Shown here: piece by piece, positions 9,227 through 17,729 of the stretch
Position numbering within the stretch: the stretch's first letter is position 1
Layout: each line of letters starts with the position of its first letter
Origin: Pseudomonas sp. HOU2
GTDB lineage: Bacteria; Pseudomonadota; Gammaproteobacteria; Pseudomonadales; Pseudomonadaceae
Direction of reading: 5' to 3'
DNA: 64,000 nucleotides
Assembly: GCF_040729435.1 (NCBI RefSeq)
Contig: NZ_CP160398.1
Location: forward strand, 2,790,001-2,854,000
Notes under the pieces: generated by a model
What the model was told of the DNA's origin: nothing
Database searches by the model: none
What the model saw: only the letters and a program-made list of their open reading frames with translations
Translations under genes and position numbers: made by a program

Positions 9227-9297
9227 TGCCGCCCGAAAAGGCGCGGGCTAGAGCTTCTGGCACTCGCGTTCAGGATGAATTGAGTGGAAGAACCGAC

Positions 9298-9966
9298 ATG
9301 ATCGATCTCGCAACCTGGAACCTCAGCGTTCCCGTCGGCAGTCCGCCGTACACCGTCGAAACCTCCAAACTGGTGAATGGCTTCAAGGATCAGTACTTCC
9401 ATTCCGATACCGGCACGCTGTTTTTCTGGTCACCGGTGACCGGGTCAAAAACCGAAAACGCCATCTACCCGCGCACCGAACTGCGCGAAACCTTCAGCAA
9501 CGGCACCTTGCGCAACTGGTACTACCCGGATGCGGACAACACCCTGCGCGCGACCCTCGCGGTGAACAAGGTGCCCAGCTCCGGCAAGATCGTCATCGGC
9601 CAGATCCACGCCTATGAAAGCCAGCGCCCGATGGTCAAGCTCGAATACCAGTACAAGGAAAAGACCCAGAACGGCAACCTGGTGATCAAGGTCCGCATGC
9701 ACCCCGACGACAAGGAAAGCCGCGTCATTACCCTCGCCACCGGCATCAAACTGGACAACGAATTCAACTACCTCATCCACTTGAGCCCCGGCGGTGCGCT
9801 CGGCGTGAGCGCGGCGGGTTACCAGTGGGATTCACAGATCAGCGCCACCTGGCGCAACAAGCCGCTGTACTTCAAGGCCGGGGTGTATGTGCAGGACAAC
9901 ACCGGGTATACCAGTGAGGGTGGGCAGGTGACCTTCAGCAAGCTGGATATCGATCACGACAAGTGA
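9298..9966 (+). CDS. Polysaccharide lyase family 7 (alginate lyase type)
   Basis: The 222-residue protein has the three PL7 signature blocks: RTELR (59-63), QIH (102-104) and YFKAGVYVQ (191-199). These line the beta-jelly-roll cleft and include the catalytic Gln, His and Tyr. PL7 enzymes cleave alginate (mannuronate/guluronate) by beta-elimination. The length and the lack of any signal peptide resemble the single-domain enzyme PA1167 of P. aeruginosa. The ATG is preferred over an upstream TTG in frame because GGAAGA precedes it. How a signal-less lyase meets its substrate is unclear. No other alginate gene is nearby. Confidence 0.88.
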   Translation: MIDLATWNLSVPVGSPPYTVETSKLVNGFKDQYFHSDTGTLFFWSPVTGSKTENAIYPRTELRETFSNGTLRNWYYPDADNTLRATLAVNKVPSSGKIVIGQIHAYESQRPMVKLEYQYKEKTQNGNLVIKVRMHPDDKESRVITLATGIKLDNEFNYLIHLSPGGALGVSAAGYQWDSQISATWRNKPLYFKAGVYVQDNTGYTSEGGQVTFSKLDIDHDK

Positions 9967-9998
9967 CATCGACGGCCTCGATACTTACGCAAAATCCT

Positions 9999-10086
9999 GT
10001 AGGAGCGGGCTTGCTCGCGAATGCGGAGTGTCATTCAACATCAATGTTGCTGACCCACCGTATTCGCAAGCAAGCCTGCTCCCACA
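9999..10086. repeat. REP-type inverted repeat pair (GGAGCGGGCTTGCTCGCGAA family)
   Basis: The left arm TGTAGGAGCGGGCTTGCTCG and a diverged right arm (ATTCGCAAGCAAGCCTGCTC) enclose about 40 bases downstream of the lyase gene. Confidence 0.8.
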
Positions 10087-10118
10087 GGGGATCAACTGCG
10101 TGATGAAGATCCAGGGAG

Positions 10119-10159
10119 GTCTAGTCTTGCAACGGTTTAAACCTATTTCAGGACTAGAC
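10119..10159. other. Nested palindrome downstream of the AT-rich orphan gene
   Basis: An 8-base inverted repeat GTCTAGTC (10119-10126) / GACTAGAC (10152-10159) surrounds a second perfect 10-base palindrome, GGTTTAAACC (10134-10143). No T-run follows, so it is not an ordinary terminator. It lies just past the stop of the orphan gene at 10186. Confidence 0.6.
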
Positions 10160-10185
10160 ACCTGATTCTCCTTTCCCGCCCTTTC

Positions 10186-10632
10186 CTACGAAACGGAAGT
10201 AGGGAAATTTATAAAAAACTCACCATTCGAAACTGCGAACCCCTTATCCCCTGGCTCCTTATGAAATCTAAACTTCCCTTTAACAACTCCAGAGCTATTT
10301 TTTTCCAGCACAAATAATCCAGATTGAGGCCTCCATGCAGGGGCATATCGCGCGTCGCATACAAAATCAATTACATTGGGGAAATCGGGATAATAGTGAT
10401 ATGTACCTGGAACAAGATCCTTGGAGAATAAAAACAAAATATCTTCAGAATAATGTTCAGTATGGCTACTTGAATGCACATAAATGTTGTCAGAGTAATC
10501 TCCATAAAGATGGGTAGACTTATACTCAGCTTTCTCTTCACCACTTTCGCCATCTTTGCCGTACAAGATACAGCTGACCTCCCCACTGAGCTCATGCTTT
10601 TTAAATTTCTCACGGACATCAATGCCTGACAT
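10186..10632 (-). CDS. Hypothetical protein in an AT-rich patch
   Basis: The product (148 residues) is not recognised. It is a soluble, beta-rich looking protein with many aromatic and charged residues (GTYHYYPDFP, SSSHTEHYSED) and no signal peptide, membrane helix or known motif. The ATG at 10632 is chosen because GGAGAG stands 7-8 bases upstream; the frame opens ten codons earlier without a ribosome site. Base composition is clearly AT-richer than all neighbouring genes and the codons are unlike them, for example AAA, ATA and TTT are frequent. This suggests acquisition by transfer. Nearby hairpins at 10119 and 10679-10771 add to the impression of a small island between the lyase gene and fba. 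Confidence 0.6.
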   Translation of the reverse strand: MSGIDVREKFKKHELSGEVSCILYGKDGESGEEKAEYKSTHLYGDYSDNIYVHSSSHTEHYSEDILFLFSKDLVPGTYHYYPDFPNVIDFVCDARYAPAWRPQSGLFVLEKNSSGVVKGKFRFHKEPGDKGFAVSNGEFFINFPTSVS

Positions 10633-10678
10633 ATCAATCTCTCCATTACATAGAAGGAACAAAATCAGTAAAGGGAGG

Positions 10679-10771
10679 GATAAATATGTTTATCGTTACT
10701 TCCTCTCTGATTGCATTGAGACGATAGGCTGCAATGAATTTCAAATCACCTGTCAGAAATGACAGTTTTTT
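10679..10771 (+). other. Hairpin-rich segment ending in a terminator-like structure (possible small RNA)
   Basis: Three inverted repeats follow each other: GATAAA/TTTATC (10679-10694), ATTGCA/TGCAAT (10710-10735) and CTGTCA-GAAA-TGACAG (10750-10765). The last is followed directly by six T residues, the form of a rho-independent terminator on the plus strand. No convincing gene on that strand ends here. The remaining AT-rich stretch up to 10970 has one doubtful 62-codon frame (10734-10922) that I do not call. Confidence 0.4.
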
Positions 10772-10973
10772 ATACGATTTCGAAATAAGCAAAACAATTT
10801 ATGCAGCCGTTAACGAAATTTATTTTTCTCTCAAAAATAACTATGCATTCGACCACATCACGTGCGGGGAAAATGTCACACATATCGGGCTTATCGAGAG
10901 AAAATTTAAAAAACTTTTTTAACGACATTTTTAGCCGCCAGCCGTTAATTTGTTCACAATGAAAAACTCACAT

Positions 10974-11003
10974 AAAAAAACCCGCCACTCGGCGGGTTTT
11001 TCA
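10974..11003 (-). terminator. Rho-independent terminator of fba
   Basis: AAAAAAACCCGCC-ACTC-GGCGGGTTTTT forms a GC-rich stem with a T-run on the minus strand, 24 bases after the fba stop. It is symmetrical enough to act in both directions. Confidence 0.88.
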
Positions 11004-11026
11004 TTTACGCGATCAAACGCCCAGGT

Positions 11027-12091
11027 TTAGTTAACCTTCGCGTTCAACTCACCCTTCAGATAACGCTGATACATCGCTTCCAACGAGATCGGCTTGATCT
11101 TCGAAGCATTACCGGCAGTGCCAAACGCTTCATAACGAGCGATACACACGTCACGCATCGCCGTCACGGTAGCGCCGAAGAATTTACGTGGGTCGAACTC
11201 GCTCGGGTTGGTGGCCATCAGGCGACGCATGGCGCCAGTGGACGCCAGGCGCAGGTCGGTGTCGATGTTGACCTTGCGTACGCCGTACTTGATGCCTTCG
11301 ACGATTTCTTCAACGGGTACGCCGTAGGTTTCTTTGATGTCGCCGCCGTACTGGTTGATGATCGCCAGCCACTCTTGTGGCACGGAGGAGGAGCCGTGCA
11401 TCACCAGGTGGGTGTTCGGGATGCGCTTGTGGATTTCCTTGATGCGGTCGATCGCAAGCACGTCGCCGGTCGGTGGCTTGGTGAACTTGTAGGCGCCGTG
11501 GCTGGTGCCGATGGCAATGGCCAGGGCATCGACCTGAGTCTTCTTGACGAAGTCAGCGGCTTCTTCCGGGTCGGTCAGCATCTGGCTGTGATCCAGAACG
11601 CCTTCGGCGCCGATGCCGTCTTCTTCACCAGCCATGCCGGTTTCCAGCGAACCCAGGCAGCCCAGCTCGCCTTCTACCGAAACGCCGCAGGCGTGAGCCA
11701 TGGCTACGGTCTGTTGGGTCACGCGGACGTTGTATTCGTAGTCGGTCGGGGTCTTGCCGTCTTCGCCAAGGGAGCCGTCCATCATGACCGAGCTGAAGCC
11801 CAGCTGGATCGAGCGCTGGCAGACGTCAGGGCTGGTCCCGTGGTCCTGGTGCATGCACACCGGGATGTGCGGGAATTCTTCGATCGCGGCCAGGATCAGG
11901 TGACGCAGGAATGGAGCACCTGCGTATTTGCGGGCGCCGGCCGAAGCCTGGACGATCACCGGGGAGTCAGTCTTGTCAGCGGCTTCCATGATGGCGCGCA
12001 TCTGCTCAAGGTTGTTGACGTTGAAGGCTGGAACGCCGTAGCCGAACTCGGCTGCGTGGTCCAGCATCTGGCGCATGCTGATAAGTGCCAT
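11027..12091 (-). CDS. fba: Class II fructose-1,6-bisphosphate aldolase
   Basis: The 354-residue zinc-dependent aldolase reversibly splits fructose-1,6-bisphosphate into dihydroxyacetone phosphate and glyceraldehyde-3-phosphate. The Calvin-cycle-subtype signatures are clear: CMHQDHGTS with the zinc-binding histidines near residue 80, [12 protein letters not shown] near 140, SHGAYKF near 200 and VMHGSSSVP near 240. GGGAGAG precedes the ATG. It is the last gene of a minus-strand run (tkt, epd, pgk, two lipoproteins, fba) serving glycolysis, gluconeogenesis and the pentose-phosphate route. A REP pair separates it from the lipoprotein genes, and a strong terminator follows it. Confidence 0.96.
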   Translation of the reverse strand: MALISMRQMLDHAAEFGYGVPAFNVNNLEQMRAIMEAADKTDSPVIVQASAGARKYAGAPFLRHLILAAIEEFPHIPVCMHQDHGTSPDVCQRSIQLGFSSVMMDGSLGEDGKTPTDYEYNVRVTQQTVAMAHACGVSVEGELGCLGSLETGMAGEEDGIGAEGVLDHSQMLTDPEEAADFVKKTQVDALAIAIGTSHGAYKFTKPPTGDVLAIDRIKEIHKRIPNTHLVMHGSSSVPQEWLAIINQYGGDIKETYGVPVEEIVEGIKYGVRKVNIDTDLRLASTGAMRRLMATNPSEFDPRKFFGATVTAMRDVCIARYEAFGTAGNASKIKPISLEAMYQRYLKGELNAKVN

Positions 12092-12229
12092 TTTGTGTGT
12101 CTCTCCCGGTTGAGGGTCGTTAATCGTGCCAGCCTGCCGGAGCGGCGGCGGCTATTCAAGTGATTGCAGATCGGGGGTTGAGGCCCGGTCTGGTGATTCG
12201 ATAAAGCCAAACCTGCAGGTGTACCGACC

Positions 12230-12362
12230 TGTGGCGAGCGAGCTTGCTCGCGCTCGGCTGCGAAGCAGTCGTCAAACCTGCCAACACGGTCATTCCGAAA
12301 CACCGCGCCGAAAGGTTTTGGGATCGCTTCGCGCTCCAGCGGGAGCAAGCTCCCTCGCCACA
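12230..12362. repeat. REP-type inverted repeat pair (GGCGAGGGAGCTTGCTCCCG family)
   Basis: The outer arms TGTGGCGAGCGAGCTTGCTC and AGCGGGAGCAAGCTCCCTCG pair with some mismatches, and GCTGCGAAGCAGTCG adds a secondary stem. It occupies most of the 12092-12398 gap upstream of fba. Nothing else was seen there. Confidence 0.8.
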
Positions 12363-12398
12363 AAAGCCATTGCCACAATGAATCTGCGGCGTATTCGT

Positions 12399-12731
12399 TT
12401 ACTCGGCCTTGCAGCCGCGGCCAATCAGGTCATTGGTGGCGACCCAGTACACCAGGCCTTCGTCACCCTTGACGTGAAACGCCAGCATGCCATCGCTGTA
12501 CAGCACGCCCGAGGCGCCCGGCTCTTCTTTCAGGCGATAGACCTGATCACCGCCGCCCAGCCGTACATCGACTTCCTTCTGGCCGGCATCGGCGTAGCGC
12601 CACAGCACTTTGGCCTGGCTGTCGCAGGTCCAGGTGGTCCAGTTGTCCGCAGGGGCGGACGACTGAAACAGGTTCATCTGCGCGCAACCGCCCAACAATG
12701 CCAACGCCGCAATGGCGATCAAGCCTTTCAT
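12399..12731 (-). CDS. MliC-family lysozyme-inhibitor-like lipoprotein
   Basis: The 110-residue protein has a short signal peptide ending in the lipobox LLGGC (C16), so it should be a membrane-anchored lipoprotein. The mature part has the MliC pattern: an early WTCDSQAK with a conserved Cys, strands with VDVRLGGG, then GASGVLYSDG and FHVKGDEGLVYW, and a second Cys near the end. MliC proteins inhibit C-type lysozyme in the periplasm. The ATG at 12731 follows GAGGAA; the frame opens eight codons earlier. It lies about 55 bases after another small lipoprotein gene on the same strand, with which it may be co-transcribed. Confidence 0.8.
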   Translation of the reverse strand: MKGLIAIAALALLGGCAQMNLFQSSAPADNWTTWTCDSQAKVLWRYADAGQKEVDVRLGGGDQVYRLKEEPGASGVLYSDGMLAFHVKGDEGLVYWVATNDLIGRGCKAE

Positions 12732-12788
12732 CCGTGTTCCTCGACTGACAGCCAACGCCGCTAGCCCTGAGTTAAAGAGTCAGACCGG

Positions 12789-13010
12789 TCAAGGACAACC
12801 ATGTTCCTTGGCCGGGGTTTGCGTCTCGTATTTGTCCAGACCGTCCGGCCCCGAGCGCTTGTTCAGCACCGGGTTGGTTTCGGCCTGCCAGTCGGCCTGA
12901 TAGCAGCCTTTCTGTGCCGCATCCGGCGCAGGCGTCGCTTCGGCCTTCGGGTTACTCCCGCAGGCCGCCAGCGTACCGGTCAGCAACAACAGCGCTAACG
13001 ACTTGACCAT
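12789..13010 (-). CDS. Small hypothetical lipoprotein
   Basis: The 73-residue protein has a signal peptide with lipobox LAAC (C17), then an alanine/proline-rich linker and a short mature part with two more cysteines (GCYQADWQAE and a final HGCP). I do not recognise a functional domain. AGGAG sits about 8 bases before the ATG; the long upstream extension of the frame overlaps the end of pgk and is rejected. It follows pgk by only 34 bases on the same strand, so it is probably the next gene in the epd-pgk transcript. Confidence 0.72.
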   Translation of the reverse strand: MVKSLALLLLTGTLAACGSNPKAEATPAPDAAQKGCYQADWQAETNPVLNKRSGPDGLDKYETQTPAKEHGCP

Positions 13011-13044
13011 GTGAACACTCCTTTGCCTGGCCAAACGGGCGGCC

Positions 13045-14208
13045 TCAGGCCTTGGCCCGGCTTTCCAGGACTTCAACGGCCGGCAGCACCTTGCCTTCGA
13101 CGAATTCGAGGAACGCGCCGCCACCGGTGGAAATGTAGGAGATTTGCTCGGCCACGCCATATTTATCGATGGCCGCCAGGGTGTCGCCACCGCCGGCAAT
13201 GGAGAACGCGGCGCTGTCAGCGATGGCCTGGGCCAGCACTTTGGTGCCGTTGCCGAACTGGTCGAATTCGAACACGCCGACCGGGCCGTTCCACAGGATG
13301 GTTTTCGAAGAATTCAGCAGTTCGGCGAAGTTGGCCGCGGTTTGCGGGCCAATGTCCAGAATCATGTCGTCAGCGGCAACGTCAGCGATCAGCTTGACGG
13401 TGGCTTCGGCGCTTTCGGCGAATTCCTTGGCCACCACCACGTCCACCGGCAGCGGCACGCTGACCTTGGCGGCGATGGCGCGCGCGGTGTCCAGCAGGTC
13501 CGGCTCGTACAGCGACTTGCCGACCGGGTGACCGGCTGCAGCCAGGAAGGTGTTGGCGATGCCACCGCCGACGATCAGTTGATCGCAGATCTGGCTCAGG
13601 CTGTTGAGGACGTCGAGCTTGGTCGAGACCTTGGAACCGGCAACGATGGCAGCCATTGGTTTGGCCGGCGCGCCCAGGGCTTTGCCCAGTGCGTCGAGTT
13701 CAGCGGCCAGCAGCGGGCCAGCCGCCGCAACTTTGGCGAACTTGGCCACGCCGTGGGTCGAACCCTCGGCGCGGTGCGCGGTGCCGAAGGCGTCCATCAC
13801 GAACACGTCACACAGGGCGGCGTATTGCTGGGCCAGCTCGTCGGCGTTCTTTTTCTCGCCCTTGTTGAAGCGTACGTTTTCGAACAGCACGATGTCGCCG
13901 GCCTTGACGTCAACGCCGCCCAGGTAATCGGCCACCAGCGGCACTTCGCGGCCCAGGGCCTTGCTCAGGTAGTCGGCGACTGGCTTGAGGCTGTTCTCGG
14001 CGGAGAACTCGCCTTCGGTCGGACGGCCCAGGTGCGAACACACCATCACCGCCGCACCTTTTTCCAGGGCCAGCTTGATGGTCGGCAGCGAAGCCAGGAT
14101 ACGCGCATCGCTGGTGACAACACCGTCCTTGACTGGGACGTTGAGGTCTTCGCGGATCAATACGCGCTTACCTTGCAGATCGAGGTCGGACATCTTCAAC
14201 ACGGTCAT
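13045..14208 (-). CDS. pgk: Phosphoglycerate kinase
   Basis: The 387-residue enzyme transfers a phosphate from 1,3-bisphosphoglycerate to ADP in glycolysis and runs in reverse for gluconeogenesis. The N-terminal signature [12 protein letters not shown], the substrate-binding SHLGRP and the nucleotide-binding GGGDTLA near the C-terminus are present. Start at MTVLKMSDL follows AGGAAG and matches other Pseudomonas enzymes. The gene lies 26 bases after epd, the usual epd-pgk arrangement, and is followed at 34 bases by a small lipoprotein gene. Confidence 0.96.
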   Translation of the reverse strand: MTVLKMSDLDLQGKRVLIREDLNVPVKDGVVTSDARILASLPTIKLALEKGAAVMVCSHLGRPTEGEFSAENSLKPVADYLSKALGREVPLVADYLGGVDVKAGDIVLFENVRFNKGEKKNADELAQQYAALCDVFVMDAFGTAHRAEGSTHGVAKFAKVAAAGPLLAAELDALGKALGAPAKPMAAIVAGSKVSTKLDVLNSLSQICDQLIVGGGIANTFLAAAGHPVGKSLYEPDLLDTARAIAAKVSVPLPVDVVVAKEFAESAEATVKLIADVAADDMILDIGPQTAANFAELLNSSKTILWNGPVGVFEFDQFGNGTKVLAQAIADSAAFSIAGGGDTLAAIDKYGVAEQISYISTGGGAFLEFVEGKVLPAVEVLESRAKA

Positions 14209-14234
14209 GGGTCGCACTTCCTGAGTAACTGTTC

Positions 14235-15293
14235 TTAGAGAGCAGGTTTTTTTGAAATCGCTGTTTGCAGATAGTGTTCTGCAACGTCCAGCATTCGGTT
14301 GGCAAAACCCCATTCGTTGTCGAACCAGGCCAGGATGTTCACCAGCTTCGGGCCGGAAACACGGGTCTGACTGGCATCGACGATGGCCGAATGTGGGTCA
14401 TGGTTGAAATCACAGCTTGCGTGGGGAAGCTCGGTGTAGGCCAGCAGACCTTTGAGCGGGCCGTTGGTGGCGGCTTCGCGCAGGATCCGGTTGACCTCGT
14501 TGGCATCGGTCGCGGTGGCGGTCTGCATCGTGATGTCGAGGCAGGACACGTTGACCGTTGGCACGCGTACGGCTTTGGCCTGAATTCGCCCGGCAAGTTC
14601 CGGCAGCAGACGCTCGATGCCACGCGCCAGACCAGTGGACACCGGGATCACCGACTGGAACGCCGAACGGGTGCGGCGCAGGTCTTCGTGGTGATAGGCG
14701 TCGATCACCGGCTGATCGTTCATTGCCGAGTGAATCGTGGTGATCGACACGTAATCCAGGCCGATCGCCTTGTCCAGCAAGCGCAGCAGCGGCACACCGC
14801 AGTTGGTGGTGCAGGAGGCGTTGGACACCAGCAGCTCATCGCCGGTCAGGCAATCCTGATTGACGCCGTAGACGATGGTGGCGTCCACATCCGCCTCGCT
14901 GGCCATGGGCTGCGAAAACAGCACCCGTGGCGCGCCGGCATTGAGGAACCGCTGGCCGTCTTCGCGAGTGTGGTAAGCGCCGGAGCACTCGAGCACCAGG
15001 TCGACACCCAGCGCCGCCCAGTCGATGCCCTCGGGGGTGGCACTGCGCAGGACCTTCACGCAGTCGCCATTAATATGCAGACAATCGCCTTCTACTCGCA
15101 CTTCGCCGGGAAAGCGGCCGTGGGTGGAGTCGAAGCGTGTCAGGTATTCGATGCTGGCCATGTCCGCCAGATCGTTGATCGCGACAATTTCAAACCCGGC
15201 CTTCTCGCCTCGTTCGAACAACGCACGCAAGACGCAACGACCAATCCGGCCGTAGCCGTTGAGTGCAACTTTGTAGGGACGCGGTTGAGGCAT
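14235..15293 (-). CDS. epd: D-erythrose-4-phosphate dehydrogenase
   Basis: The 352-residue protein is a GAPDH-family oxidoreductase of the Epd type, which makes 4-phosphoerythronate on the route to pyridoxal 5'-phosphate. It shows the Rossmann start [17 protein letters not shown] and the active-site block SNASCTTN with the catalytic Cys near residue 155. [20 protein letters not shown] is typical of Epd rather than glycolytic GAPDH. The position between tkt and pgk is the standard Epd context and supports the call. A REP element separates it from tkt upstream. Confidence 0.92.
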   Translation of the reverse strand: MPQPRPYKVALNGYGRIGRCVLRALFERGEKAGFEIVAINDLADMASIEYLTRFDSTHGRFPGEVRVEGDCLHINGDCVKVLRSATPEGIDWAALGVDLVLECSGAYHTREDGQRFLNAGAPRVLFSQPMASEADVDATIVYGVNQDCLTGDELLVSNASCTTNCGVPLLRLLDKAIGLDYVSITTIHSAMNDQPVIDAYHHEDLRRTRSAFQSVIPVSTGLARGIERLLPELAGRIQAKAVRVPTVNVSCLDITMQTATATDANEVNRILREAATNGPLKGLLAYTELPHASCDFNHDPHSAIVDASQTRVSGPKLVNILAWFDNEWGFANRMLDVAEHYLQTAISKKPAL

Positions 15294-15346
15294 GGGGTTC
15301 TCGATAGTACGCGGGCAGACACAGTGCTTATTTGCGACACATCCCT

Positions 15347-15436
15347 TGTGGGAGCTGGCTTGCCAGCGATAGGGCCATCCGCTTCAACATAAATGCTGAC
15401 TGATAGGACGCTATCGCTGGCAAGCCAGCTCCCACA
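15347..15436. repeat. REP-type inverted repeat pair (GGGAGCTGGCTTGCCAGCGA family)
   Basis: Two arms with TGTGGGAGCTGGCTTGCCAG and its complement, separated by about 35 bases, lie between tkt and epd. Confidence 0.88.
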
Positions 15437-15473
15437 GGGAATTGCGGTGACCGCTCGATCACCGTGTTGCGGC

Positions 15474-17471
15474 TTAGTCTTCCAGCAGCTCTTCAGCCTG
15501 ACCCAGGATGTTTTCCAGGGTGAAGCCGAATTCTTCGAACAGTGCCGAAGCCGGAGCCGACTCGCCGTAGGTGGTCATGCCGATCACACGACCTTCCAGA
15601 CCCACGTACTTGAACCAGAAGTCGGCGTGAGCCGCTTCGATCGCGATACGGGCGCTGACCTGCAACGGCAGAACCGATTGCTTGTAGCCGGCGTCCTGCG
15701 CATCGAACACACTGGTGCAAGGCATGGAAACCACACGCACCTTGCGGCCTTGCTCGGTCAGTTTGTCGTAGGCCTGAACGGCCAGACCCACTTCCGAACC
15801 GGTGGCGATCAGGATCAGCTCAGGCTCGCCTGCGCAGTCCTTCAGTACATAGCCACCGCGGCTGATATCGGCGATCTGGCCGGCATCGCGTTCCTGGTGC
15901 TGCAGGTTCTGACGCGAGAAGATCAGCGCCGAAGGACCGTCTTTACGCTCCAGCGCATTTTTCCAGGCCACCGCCGATTCAACGGCATCGGCTGGACGCC
16001 AGGTGTCGAGGTTCGGCGTGGTACGCAGGCTGGTCAGTTGCTCGATCGGCTGGTGCGTCGGGCCGTCTTCGCCCAGACCGATGGAGTCGTGGGTGTAGAC
16101 GTGGATCACACGCTTCTTCATCAGCGCCGACATGCGCACGGCGTTGCGCGCATATTCCATGAACATCAGGAAGGTCGCGCCGTAAGGCACCAGACCGCCG
16201 TGCAGGGATACGCCGTTCATGATCGCGGTCATGCCGAATTCGCGCACGCCGTAGTACATGTAGTTGCCGCTGGCGTCTTCAGCGCTGACGCCCTTGCAAC
16301 CTTTCCACAGGGTCAGGTTGGAACCGGCCAGGTCAGCCGAACCGCCGAGCAGTTCCGGCAGCAGCGGGCCGAACGCGTTCAGGGTGTTCTGGCTGGCTTT
16401 ACGGCTGGCGATGGTTTCACCTTTGGCCGCCACTTCAGCGATGTAAGCCGAGGCTTTTTCCGCGAAGTCAGCCGGCAGTTCGCCGCTCAGACGACGGATC
16501 AGTTCGTTGGCTTCGGTCGGGAACGCAGCGGAGTAGGCAGCGAAACGCTGATCCCACTCGGCTTCGGCAGCGCGACCTTTTTCCTTGGCATCCCACTCGG
16601 CATAGATGTCGGCCGGGATTTCGAACGGGCCGTAGTTCCAGTTCAGCGCCTGACGGGTCAGAGCGATTTCCGCGTCACCCAGTGGGGCGCCGTGGCAATC
16701 TTCCTTGCCCTGCTTGTTCGGCGAACCGAAACCGATGGTGGTCTTGCAGCAGATCAGGGTCGGCAGCGGGCTCTTGCGCGCGGTCTCGATGGCGGTCTTG
16801 ATCTCTTCCGGATCGTGACCGTCGACGTTGCGGATTACCTGCCAGTTGTAGGATTCGAAACGCTTCGGCGTGTCATCGGTGAACCAGCCTTCGACTTCGC
16901 CGTCGATGGAGATGCCGTTGTCATCGTAGAAGGCGATCAGCTTGCCCAGACCCAGCGTACCGGCCAGGGAAGCGACTTCGTGGGAAATGCCTTCCATCAT
17001 GCAGCCATCACCGAGGAACACATAGGTGTGGTGATCAACGATATCGTGGCCAGGACGGTTGAACTGCGCGCCCAGGACTTTTTCCGCCAGGGCGAAGCCG
17101 ACAGCATTGGCCAGACCCTGACCCAGCGGGCCGGTGGTGGTTTCGACGCCCGGGGTGTAGCCGAATTCCGGGTGACCCGGGGTGCGGCTGTGCAGTTGAC
17201 GGAACTGCTTGAGGTCGTCGATCGACAGGTCGTAACCGGTCAGGTGCAGCAACGAGTAGATCAACATCGAGCCGTGGCCGTTGGACAGCACGAAGCGGTC
17301 ACGGTCGGCGAACGACGGGTTGCTCGGGTTGTGCTTGAGGTAGTCGCGCCAAAGTACTTCGGCGATATCTGCCATACCCATAGGGGCACCGGGATGGCCG
17401 CTGTTGGCTTTTTGCACGGCATCCATGCTGAGGGCACGAATGGCGTTGGCACGCTCACGACGGCTAGGCAT
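15474..17471 (-). CDS. tkt: Transketolase
   Basis: The 665-residue thiamine-diphosphate enzyme exchanges two-carbon units in the non-oxidative pentose-phosphate pathway and so supplies erythrose-4-phosphate for the neighbouring epd product. Visible motifs are the N-terminal SGHPGAPMG, the ThDP/metal-binding GDGCMMEG near residue 155, the transketolase signature around [12 protein letters not shown] near residue 470 and the C-terminal ATGSEVGLA. The length is standard. It is transcribed away from sahR across a 258-base gap. Confidence 0.96.
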   Translation of the reverse strand: MPSRRERANAIRALSMDAVQKANSGHPGAPMGMADIAEVLWRDYLKHNPSNPSFADRDRFVLSNGHGSMLIYSLLHLTGYDLSIDDLKQFRQLHSRTPGHPEFGYTPGVETTTGPLGQGLANAVGFALAEKVLGAQFNRPGHDIVDHHTYVFLGDGCMMEGISHEVASLAGTLGLGKLIAFYDDNGISIDGEVEGWFTDDTPKRFESYNWQVIRNVDGHDPEEIKTAIETARKSPLPTLICCKTTIGFGSPNKQGKEDCHGAPLGDAEIALTRQALNWNYGPFEIPADIYAEWDAKEKGRAAEAEWDQRFAAYSAAFPTEANELIRRLSGELPADFAEKASAYIAEVAAKGETIASRKASQNTLNAFGPLLPELLGGSADLAGSNLTLWKGCKGVSAEDASGNYMYYGVREFGMTAIMNGVSLHGGLVPYGATFLMFMEYARNAVRMSALMKKRVIHVYTHDSIGLGEDGPTHQPIEQLTSLRTTPNLDTWRPADAVESAVAWKNALERKDGPSALIFSRQNLQHQERDAGQIADISRGGYVLKDCAGEPELILIATGSEVGLAVQAYDKLTEQGRKVRVVSMPCTSVFDAQDAGYKQSVLPLQVSARIAIEAAHADFWFKYVGLEGRVIGMTTYGESAPASALFEEFGFTLENILGQAEELLED

Positions 17472-17665
17472 CGCTGATCTCCTGGGTGTGAATAGATTGA
17501 AACGGAAAAAAGGAGGGCATTTTCCCTCACCGGAGCGCTTCGGGGCAATGACAGATAGTCATCCAGAGGCGTTTTTCCCGTGCTGGGCGGCGGTTTCGTC
17601 TGGTGAAACCTTTCCGCTGTTCGTTTGTAGAGTTAACCAGCCAGTGAGAAGTGCCATCTATCGAG

Positions 17666-17689
17666 CAATATCAAAACTTTTTGATATTG
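17666..17689. promoter_or_regulatory. Predicted SahR operator (24-base perfect palindrome)
   Basis: CAATATCAAAA and its exact reverse complement TTTTGATATTG are separated by CT. The palindrome ends 4 bases before the predicted -35 box of sahR. ATATC...GATAT palindromes are typical of ArsR-type operators, and the adjacent gene encodes an ArsR-family protein. The tkt gene is divergent and could also be affected, but its start is about 195 bases away. Confidence 0.65.
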
Positions 17690-17692
17690 CCC

Positions 17693-17721
17693 TTGCGGCG
17701 CTTTCCCACCGTCACTAGACT
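17693..17721 (+). promoter_or_regulatory. Predicted promoter of sahR-metK
   Basis: TTGCGG (17693-17698), a 17-base spacer and TAGACT (17716-17721) fit a sigma-70 promoter. Transcription would begin at about 17728, one or two bases before the sahR ATG at 17730, which suggests a leaderless message. Confidence 0.45.
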
Positions 17722-17729
17722 GCTGCCCC

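Noticed and set aside
10734..10922. 62-codon frame in the AT-rich gap before fba
   Set aside because: Weak ribosome site, a terminator-like hairpin lies inside its start, and there is no recognisable feature; chance frames are common in such a stretch.
15393..17477. 694-codon open frame antisense to transketolase
   Set aside because: Opposite a fully recognisable tkt gene; no ribosome site or motif of its own.
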